Part shown: piece after piece, positions 56,601 to 64,000 of the stretch
Numbering within the stretch: position 1 is the stretch's first letter
Layout of the letters: each line of letters begins with the position of its first letter
Assembly (NCBI GenBank): GCA_916610825.1
Contig: OU744450.1
Location: 1,612,001 to 1,676,000 of the forward strand
DNA: 64,000 nucleotides
Source: Haliclystus octoradiatus
Lineage: Eukaryota > Cnidaria > Staurozoa > Stauromedusae > Haliclystidae
Reading direction: 5' to 3'
Position numbers and translations under genes: made by a program
Notes under the pieces: generated by a model
The model's input: only the letters and a program-made list of their open reading frames with translations
Databases searched by the model: none
What the model was told of the DNA's origin: nothing

Positions 56601-59600
56601 TTCGACTTATAGCAAAATGTGCAAAATTATGTAATTGTAAATTAAGTAATTACTTATTCTTTGTATTTTTATAAATTAAATTGTTTATTTTTATAATAAG
56701 CCCTTTGAAAAAAACCTATGAAGGCTTAAAGGTTTATCTCAATAAATGATGATGATGATGATGATGAAATAACAACTTTGTCTTTAATAGAACCAATAGA
56801 TATTGAAAATATCAATCAAATGGAGTGCATTAATAATAAACAATACCTCATGTTCTTCCATGTTCCAGCAAACAAATGCCCCTAAACGCCTACAAAAGAA
56901 TTATAACAATACAATCAAACCTGTTATAGCGACCACCTCTATAAAGCAACAAACTGTCTATAGTGGCCACTCTTGGTATGAATAATAATTGATAGTCACT
57001 CAAGCGCTTCTGGTCTGCTGATAAAAAATTCAATCTGAATCACACAAACTCTGATCCGATCTGATTTGCAGACCTCTAATCACAAGAAACATTTCTCACC
57101 TAAAGAAGAATACTTCACTTGCTTCAGTTTGGTTTTTATTTGTTTTGGATATATGTAAAACGTCCAAGGCATCTGTATTGAAAAGATCCAAAAGATCACT
57201 GTCAATTTTAGTACATTTATAAATCTTCACTTAAGAGATCTGAGCTAAGATTGGCGCTTACATTGATACTGTATTGCTAGAGGAGTTTCATGACAGCTTT
57301 TCAAATGTAAATTGATGAGATTGATTGTTTTAATTCGAAGGTGTAATTTGATAAATAGTGAAACCTGTATATAACAGCCAGCTATTAGAGGTAGATAAAA
57401 TGACCACTATAGACAGGTGACCTTTATATACAGGTTTGATTCAATAGAAAATACTATTTTAGGCATTGCAAGAGTGACTACTATAGACAGGTGGTCGCTG
57501 TATAGAGGTGGTCGTTATAACAGGTTTAACTGTACAATGGAACCTGTATACAACAGTCAGCTACTAGATGTTAAGAAATTGACTGCTATATGCCGCTGGC
57601 CTTCATATACAGGGTTGATTCCATAGAACATACTATTTTAAATATTGCAAGAGTGACGACATGATGACAAGAAATGACAGGTTTAACAGGTTATAACAGG
57701 TTTGATCTTAGCATGTAATGATTTATACACAACGCAACTCCTCAAAATGTTATTCCCCTGAACAATTCAATCCGCTGCAATAAGATGGTACTCATTTGGC
57801 GTTCTTCAGAAAAATTCAAGGGTTGCCCTGTTAGCTGAACACCCCCCCCTTGATATGAACCAATCACACTTTCTAACCTATACACCAGATTTGCAGCTTG
57901 TTTCTGTAACCCAACTACGAAGCAGGGAAGGATCACATCAGTGAGAATAATACTGTGATCTCTTTCGTTTAAACTACAAATTCAAAAGATCAAATTATCA
58001 AAGATAACAAACCATTTTATGTATCATATGAATAATGCTAAGTTGATCTCTTCTAGATTAGGCTTATTATTGGATATGAGTATTCCTTGAAGACCACAAT
58101 GGTAAAAAGACTACAGTCAAACCTGTTATAACGGTCACCTATATACAGCAGTCACCTGTCTATAGTGCTCACTCTTGCAATGTCCAAAATAGTATTTTCT
58201 ATTGAATCAAACCTGTATATAAAGGTCACCTGTCTATAGTGGTCAATTATCTACTTCTCGTAGCTGGCGTATTATATACAGGTTTTAGTGTACTATATTA
58301 ATCAATAACATTGACAATTAGATAGGTGGTTTCAATGTATTGTAAAAAGTTGAATCGCTTTATAATTTAATAAACAGAATCAATAGACCACTACGAAGAG
58401 TTGGCTGCTTGTGACATGTGAGCATTGTTTCTCATTATTATTATTCAGAAGATGATAATCTAGCATTATATGAATTAATACAACTACATTGGATAAACAA
58501 ATATACCTTTTGGTAAAGATGCAATGTAATATGGAGATCCTGATCGCATGAAATAATCCTTCAAAGCATGCAGATTATACGATTCACTGGTTGAATATGC
58601 TGTACATAACCACGAATCCTGAAACACAAACAAAATGTTTTAGCTTCTACTTAGCCAAAAGTAATTATCACTACCAATACCGAAACCATGAAAATCCCAT
58701 GACAGTGTTGTGAAAACACCATGAAAATGGTGAATATGGATGTTTTAAACCATTAAAACATCCATATTCACCATATTAAAATGTGAAAATGCCTTGAAAA
58801 GGCAATGAAAAGGCAATGAAATTTCACGATTTGTTTTTATGGCTTTGGTGTCAGTAGCATAGGCTATATCATTAGTATATACTGTATTAATAAATGCCTA
58901 TACAATTATTAGAAATGTGGCATTTTTCATATCCGTTGAATATTTATGGCCAGATGGGCAAAAGCGTTTACCGGCGGTATCGGTATAGGCTATGCGGTTT
59001 ACCGTTAGCATAGAATGTAACTCGCTTAAATGCCAGTCAAAATTGTCAATCAATTTCATTGTGCTTATTTGAATTTTCACTTAAATCAAAATTGTTGGGT
59101 TGACTGTACAAAACAGTTTATAAGGTTATAAGGTTAATCATTTTTAAAGCTTAGACTTTGCGTGTCAGGATACTTTTCAGGAACCAGTCTATCGAGTAGA
59201 AAACTTTCCAACATAGATTTCAATATCGCTGAACATTTTGAAGAATGGATTTCAATTGAATTGAATTGAATCAGTCATATGATAAAACGTTGTATCTAAC
59301 TTAAAGGGTTCTGAATAAAATTATAAATTATGATGATGATGATGATAATATAAAAAGTTCCGTTCAGTAAATATATAGAATATTAATTATTTTTTATCCA
59401 AACCGCTTCGTCTTTTGGTTTCTTTCTGTCCAATAACACTTGCCGCAAGCGGACACTCCGGGAAAGTTCATTATTCAAAGTGTAGCTCTCTGGCGCTATA
59501 TTTGACTTATTGAGCGATGGTTCGTGTTTACTGGAATTACTTTGTGATCTTGCAATCAAGACCTAAAGAGAAATAAAAGTAGAAATGGAGATCTAATTTT

Positions 59601-61046
59601 TGACATCAAGCCATATATGACTATAAAATTGGGATAAACATGTTTGTAGCTTACGGTTGCCCTTTCTGTTGTCATGACAACATGATATTACCAATCTGTA
59701 TATAGAGTTCTGGAACCAAACACACAACTCTACCAACCAAAGGCAAATTCAAAAGATAAAGAGAGAGAGAGAGAGAGCTTGTATTCTTATGTGGCCCCTA
59801 CACTGTGGAACAAGCTTCCTCAGGACATTAGGTCAATAGAATCAATTAACATTTTCAAAAGACAAATATGAACATATCTATTCAAACAGATAAAAGAGAA
59901 AACAAGAAAAAAAATGTGATGAAGCGCTTTGTTATTAAATTTATTATTATTATATAAGCTCCATTTTCAGAATGTGCATTGTCATCAGCATATTTTCAAA
60001 ATCCACAGCTCCCGCAATATTTTTCGGCAGCCAGGGTCACTATCATTTATACAGAAAATAGTAATTAAGCAAATAGTTCACATATCAGGTCACTTCTTGC
60101 CGTAATCTCACACGCCTGAAGTACATATATTAGCTGGAGGATTGAATCAGATGGCAGAGCAACTGAACTTCAGACCGGATCATATCTGATTGACCGTGCT
60201 TCAAATCCATCTAAGGTCAACTCGCGCCTTGACTTTATCTAAAATACTAAATGGGTACCATCTTAGGATGGCGGTTGGAATGGTCCAGAGAAAATTGCAT
60301 TGTGAGTAGCTACGGCGCATCGTTGCGCATTGATAATTAAGACCTATCTGCCATGAAATATGTTGAAATTGATCTGCAGTGTTGCGGCTGACATTAACAA
60401 AGAGCATTTAAAATCATTGCTCTCAGCGAAAAAAGCCACTCCTCTAGAAATAGAGGAGTGGTATGTGTGCCTTCGGTAGGGCGACACTGTCTACATCACT
60501 CACTTTGAGTGCATAGAGTTTTCTAATTGGTCAGCTTTCTTAATTCAATGGACATAAAAAATGATGATGATTATGAATTTACGCTCAAAAATATACAAAT
60601 GCGTAGCCTGTTGAAGAGAAACCTGGACAATGATTGATAGATGCCGGTACAGTTTCTTGACATTGACCTCACTTAAATAATAATTTGAATTTAAAGGGAA
60701 AAAATACTGAAGGATCTCTGCATAAAATACAGATATTGGCAAGGATCCATCTCAAACATCTAGGCCTAAGCATCCAAAGAAATTGATAAATGTATAGTTT
60801 ATATTAGGCAGCGATGTGATAATTATCTGTGACTACAGTGACTGAGTCCTCCACTCCTCAGTGACAATTTTTAGTACCTCTAGGCTACGCCACTTCTGAA
60901 AATAGCGTTGCGATCAATTTAATAAGTAATCGCTGAAGAATGCGATCATTTTAATTCATTATTTTTCATCTACTTACAGTCAAACTGCGTTCATTAAATC
61001 GACAAAACTGATTACAAATTGCACGTCGAACAAAAACAACCGCCAT
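50666..61046 (-). CDS. RMND1: RMND1 / DUF155-family mitochondrial protein
   Basis: Complete minus-strand gene, 12 coding exons: 61046-60978, 59562-59404, 58618-58507, 57172-57100, 56889-56847, 55866-55766, 54578-54472, 53973-53909, 53818-53742, 52331-52211, 51966-51850, 50701-50666. All phases agree; 1080 nt, 359 aa. The N-terminus [17 protein letters not shown] is a basic, acid-free mitochondrial presequence type. Family blocks in order: [92 protein letters not shown] and the membrane-anchor region [15 protein letters not shown]. The tail [11 protein letters not shown] is short. RMND1 is an inner-membrane protein supporting mitochondrial translation. The donor at 59404 and the last micro-exon are the least certain calls. 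Confidence 0.92.
50877..51722. repeat. 31-bp satellite with TTCATGAAC core
   Basis: About 27 copies of a 31-bp unit, AGTTCATGAACCTCACCAAC followed by ATTCAATGCAC, with variants (CTCATCAAC, ATATCCCCAAC, CATTCCATTCAC). A mixed order of variants suggests unequal exchange. It lies in the last intron of RMND1 (50702-51849), just before the micro-exon. Confidence 0.93.
52540..52770. mobile_element. SINE fragment containing a nested hAT-like MITE
   Basis: SINE-type words (GCGTTTTATGGCTGGACGCC, then CTTCTGGATGCCAACCT) are interrupted at 52607-52717. The insert starts CAGGGTTCGACAAAA and ends TTTTGTCGGACCTTG. Flanking CTGGGAGG and CTGGAAGG match 7 of 8, an 8-bp target duplication. It lies in an RMND1 intron. 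Confidence 0.65.
56454..56765 (+). mobile_element. 5'-truncated LINE fragment
   Basis: Matches the 3' end of the LINE ORF at 37093 (AATGACATATACATCAAACA, then GCCGGTGCTTATTTATGGAA) and ends in AATAAATGATGATGATGATG. In an RMND1 intron. A shorter tail-only fragment lies at 56195-56265. Confidence 0.75.
57357..57705. mobile_element. Two adjacent mariner-like MITE copies
   Basis: 57357-57532 is a reverse-oriented copy of the 46846-47024 family, ending at TA. 57534-57705 is a second, more degraded copy starting within a few bases. Both are in an RMND1 intron; a fragment lies at 56917-56975. Confidence 0.75.
58114..58290. mobile_element. Mariner-like MITE, forward copy
   Basis: Starts CAGTCAAACCTGTTATAACG, ends ATACAGGTTTTAGTG, flanked by TA on both sides; same family as 46846-47024. 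In an RMND1 intron. Confidence 0.8.
58731..58780. repeat. Perfect 22-bp inverted repeat
   Basis: ATGGTGAATATGGATGTTTT(AA) is followed after 5 nt by its exact complement. It is embedded in a region rich in CCATGAAAA and AAAAGGCAATG words that recur near 54020-54160. It is probably the core of a MITE, in an RMND1 intron. Confidence 0.65.
59775..59955 (+). mobile_element. LINE 3'-end fragment of another lineage
   Basis: Translates to [17 protein letters not shown], then SINIFKRQI, the typical WN-LP-IR-S motif near the C-terminus of many LINE ORFs. Ends in (ATT)n. A GAGA microsatellite lies just before it (59761-59777). Confidence 0.7.
60130..60500 (-). repeat. Dispersed repeat (~370 bp), copy 2
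   Basis: Second copy of the repeat at 40815-41195. It contains a small inverted repeat CCACTCCTCTA...TAGAGGAGTGG near its right end (60431-60460). In the first RMND1 intron. Confidence 0.6.
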
Positions 61047-61469
61047 GTTAGATAATGTTTAGGGATGAATGAAGATGAGGCTCGATTGTACCCATTTATT
61101 CCTAGAAAAGGCGGGACTACTGAATTTGTTGTCCCTATATGTGAATAAAGGGATGTGGAACCTGAAATTATTAAACATTACTGCATCCATGAGGATATTG
61201 AATGAAAAATGTCTCACTAGTTGATCCGTCTAGCAATTGTGTTCTTTTCGTGTACGTATTTCCGCACATTGTAGATTTATCTTTTATGCGAGGTTGCTTT
61301 ATATTTCAAGAGGCCATGCGCACGCGCATTGCGTAACTGAACCACGTTTAAAGTTTATAAAGTTGTTTTGAAAGTAAAAGTAGCTTGCATATTTTGCTAA
61401 TGGTTATGTTTCCTGGCTACATTCATTGCTCAAATATAATCACGCACAGCCAGATAGTCATCTTATCTA
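61047..61469. promoter_or_regulatory. Shared upstream region of two divergent genes
   Basis: 423 bp between the RMND1 start (minus) and the start of the 194-aa ORF (plus). No TATA box is obvious. Contains short GC-richer patches (CATGCGCACGCGCATTGCG near 61315-61333, a near-palindrome resembling an NRF-1-type GCGCATGCGC site). A bidirectional promoter is inferred from the geometry. Confidence 0.4.
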
Positions 61470-62054
61470 ATGGATGATATATTATCTGCTGCACTTGGTC
61501 AAAGTGGTATTGATTTCTTAGATGAAAGTCCAAGACAGGATGGCAACCGACCTCATGGAAATGCTGATGTCAATACATCTTATGTGCCTTTGCAACAATT
61601 TGACACACTTGAAGCTGCTTTAAATGGTTTACCTACTGCGCCACAGGTTGAAAGTGTAGATGATAACTTTGACGATTTAATGGAAATGCTTAAAACTGAT
61701 ACAGACCAACCAGTTTATACAGGTTTTACTAACCAAGCAGTATCTACAGCTACAACTTCTTATCAAACAATTCAAAATACTAAGAATTTAAGTAAACTTT
61801 TAAATGTTCCAGCAAGTTCAAAAACTACTAATCAACTATTTTCTATTATGCCAAATATCTCAAATGTCAAACCTCATCATAAATCTACAAATTCTGTTCA
61901 AACTGTTAAAAAAGAAGCACTTCTTACACCAGATTATTCTAATCTGCTAGAGTTATTATCAGATAAAAGTATGATGCGTTCAGTTGGGTCTGTTACTTCT
62001 CAGCAGTCAACCTTGTCAAACAGGTTTGGATCTTATGACATTCTTAAACATTAA
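61470..62054 (+). CDS. Unrecognised 194-aa ORF (first exon or whole gene)
   Basis: Starts MDDILSAALGQSGIDFLDES and ends SNRFGSYDILKH before TAA 62052-62054. Acidic, Ser/Thr/Asn/Gln-rich and without a signal peptide or membrane segment, so probably a largely disordered cytosolic or nuclear protein. Codon use and composition are coding-like, unlike the random ORFs around it. It could be a short single-exon gene, or the first exon of a longer gene splicing out near AACAG|GTTTGG (about 62022). It resembles an acidic transactivator type, but I recognise no domain. Confidence 0.55.
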   Translation: MDDILSAALGQSGIDFLDESPRQDGNRPHGNADVNTSYVPLQQFDTLEAALNGLPTAPQVESVDDNFDDLMEMLKTDTDQPVYTGFTNQAVSTATTSYQTIQNTKNLSKLLNVPASSKTTNQLFSIMPNISNVKPHHKSTNSVQTVKKEALLTPDYSNLLELLSDKSMMRSVGSVTSQQSTLSNRFGSYDILKH

Positions 62055-62064
62055 TATAACAATG

Positions 62065-62307
62065 CCAGACTGCAGAGTTTGTAATTTGCGCGGCTAATTT
62101 ATTTTTCAAATCATATTTTTGTGCGGCTGGAAGCACTGTTTTCGTTACTTTTCTCCTGTTCTGCGGCTGGATTTAGTTGAAAACGTATAGAAAATTGTAA
62201 AATCAAGACACAATGTGCGGCCAGAAAGGGGCCAGATCAATATTGAAATTCTTGTTCTGCGGCTAAGATCTTAGGCTTAACCGCAAACAGCAAACTCTGC
62301 AGTCTGG
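62065..62307. mobile_element. hAT-like non-autonomous element with perfect 8-bp TSD
   Basis: Inverted ends CCAGACTGCAGAGTTTG and CAAACTCTGCAGTCTGG. Flanked by identical TAACAATG at 62057-62064 and 62308-62315. 243 bp, no coding capacity; the interior carries repeated TGCGGCTGGA/TGCGGCTAAG words. Inserted two bases after the 194-aa ORF stop codon. Confidence 0.9.
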
Positions 62308-62338
62308 TAACAATGTGCCTCCTTCTGTGATAGATTCT

Positions 62339-62574
62339 CCAGACTGCAGAGTTTGTAATTTGTGCGGCTAAGGTATATTTTAGATCATATTTTAGTGCGG
62401 CTGGATACACAGTTTTGGATATTTTCTCCTGTTCTGTGGCTGGATTTAGTTGAAAACGTCTAGAAAATTGTAAAAACAATACAAATTGTTTGGCCTGAAA
62501 AGGTCCAGATTAATATTGAAATTCTTGTTCTGTGGCTAAGATCTTAGCCGCAAACAGCAAACTCTGCAGTCTAG
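62339..62574. mobile_element. Second copy of the CCAGACTGCAG element
   Basis: Same ends (right end mutated to AGTCTAG) and same interior with substitutions. Flanks TAGATTCT and TAGATATT match 6 of 8, a decayed target duplication, so this copy is older than the neighbour. Confidence 0.85.
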
Positions 62575-62582
62575 TAGATATT

Positions 62583-63860
62583 TAAGAGGACAAGACAAAG
62601 ACAATTTGGGTTTCCTAAGTATTTAGAATAGATATTAAGAGGAATGTTGCATATTAGATGCAACTGGCATATTGTAGGAAAGGAGTGTGCTCTTTGTTGC
62701 AATCTCGGCCCGACTGCACTTTTTACAGCTAGATCTCAGGGGCAGCATGGCAAAGTTTGTTGAAGCTTGAATATAATTAATCAGAACCTCAGGGATGGAC
62801 TTGTCATACTCTGCATAAGGAAGTACTACATTCCAGCACTCTTAAAGTGGAACATTATCGTCCCATTCTTACTAGTGTTTATTATAAAATTATTAGTAAG
62901 TTTTAAACAAAAATATACAGTACAGTGAACTGTTAGTTATTCTATTGTGCGATTTAATGTTCCTGAAAGTTTATAGGATGTTTGAAATTTTCTCTAAATT
63001 CCATCTGTAATTTTCAGGCTGGGATTCCACTATACGGAACCTGATCTGTAGATCTCCGTGCAAAGTAAATTCCGTACCGGTTAGGCATTTGAATTCCACT
63101 ACAGTATATGCTACCAAAGTTCCATTTATAAATAACTAATGGTGATAGTCTTTACATGTAGCAATAGTTGTTACGGTAAGACTTGCAGGTAGATCGAGGT
63201 CCAATGTCCTAACAACTACATCAAGGCTGCAAATGAAGGGTTGTTTGTAGGGTAATATGACAAACGTTCAATTTATATATTTTACAAGTAATTTTATAAA
63301 TGCTTGTAAACATTTTCTGTTCTAGGCCAAGTTTTAATTTCGTTTCATCTCTTGGAACTACGAAGAACATCAATTCAATGGTAGGTAGACAATAATAATG
63401 TTGTTGCATGATCAGAACATAGGCTAGTCATCATACTTTTGATAATTCTCTCAAAAGGTGTCATATTCAATGGGACCACATGGTTAGATAAATAGCGGGA
63501 TTCCTTGGAGTCATGAGAGTCCTGAAAGGCTTGCAAAAACAAGAGAAAGGAAAGTTAATAATTTTATTCAAGTACCAGTATCCAACATTGGATTAAAATA
63601 CAACTTTCTTCATTGCAATTATCCCCAAAATAAAGGTATGGGATCATGTTTGCATTCAGTTTGCACCCAAATAATACGAATGACAATCGCAATGTGAACA
63701 CTCACAAGATTATAGGCTCGTAACGCCTGCCTATCATTTTTAGGCTACCCCTTTAATTTTAAGGACTCTGTGGCAATTCATGTTCAATAATACAGATATG
63801 ATAACTATTAATATCAAATAATCAAATGTAGGACTACACTAGGCTACACAATATAAGTAG
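62583..63860. other. No gene recognised
   Basis: AT-rich DNA downstream of the ORF. Contains a probable TTAA-family MITE fragment near 63700-63760 (CTGCCTATCATTTTTAGGCT, then ACCCCTTTAA). Could be 3' UTR or intron of the ORF's gene. Confidence 0.45.
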
Positions 63861-63867
63861 TACACAA

Positions 63868-64000
63868 TTTGTATTGTTTTTACAATTTTCTATACGTTTT
63901 CAACTAAATCCAGCCACAGGGCATGAGAAAAATATCAAAAACTGTGTATCCAGCCGCACTAAAATATGATTTGAAATATAACTTAGCTGCACAAATTACA
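63868..64000. mobile_element. Third CCAGACTGCAG-family copy, reversed and cut by window end
   Basis: Reverse complement of the interior of 62339-62574: TTTACAATTTTCTATACGTT, then CAACTAAATCCAGCCACAG and TGTGTATCCAGCCGCACTAA. It runs off the right edge, so its terminus is not seen. Confidence 0.8.

Overview
The window is animal nuclear DNA: AT-rich, with multi-exon genes using GT/AG introns and dense SINE, LINE, MITE, microsatellite and satellite sequence. The conserved genes are standard metazoan ones. Together with a CR1/Rex-like LINE carrying a 2A-like motif, a tRNA-derived SINE and abundant MITEs, they suggest a marine invertebrate (tunicate, mollusc, echinoderm or similar). I cannot name the species. 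All gene models were made by eye, checking reading phase across each intron.

Layout. (1) 141-3302, plus strand: the last five exons of peroxisomal acyl-CoA oxidase 3, ending in a PTS1-type AKL. (2) 3816-4747: a 21-bp minisatellite with a 252-bp higher-order period. (3) 4911-13165: a roughly 4-kb tandem duplication carrying two near-identical minus-strand copies of an unrecognised, probably secreted protein gene. The exons are bracketed and interrupted by AAT/ATT microsatellites, and the intron is almost pure ATT repeat. (4) 18531-20636, plus strand: a third, uninterrupted member of the same family. (5) 21672-30590, minus: the complete PP4 catalytic subunit gene in 13 exons (307 aa). (6) 32149-44230, minus: an apparent single gene with two MATH domains, a coiled coil and a 2'-5'-oligoadenylate-synthetase-like domain that has lost two of three catalytic aspartates. 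A nearly full-length LINE (ORF 37093-40293) sits antisense in one of its introns. (7) 46040-49721, minus: complete class I fructose-bisphosphate aldolase in 3 coding exons (362 aa). (8) 50666-61046, minus: complete RMND1/DUF155 mitochondrial protein in 12 exons (359 aa), with a 31-bp satellite in its last intron. (9) 61470-62054, plus: an unrecognised 194-aa ORF divergent from RMND1, followed by a non-autonomous transposon with a perfect 8-bp target duplication.

The genes do not form an operon or pathway. The most interesting item is the MATH - coiled coil - OAS-like architecture, a candidate signalling or dsRNA-sensing pseudoenzyme. Next is the orphan secreted family whose introns and flanks are microsatellite. 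Exon chains for PPP4C, RMND1, aldolase and ACOX3 are well supported by family alignment and phase. Joining the MATH and OAS halves is an inference from phase, order and strand.
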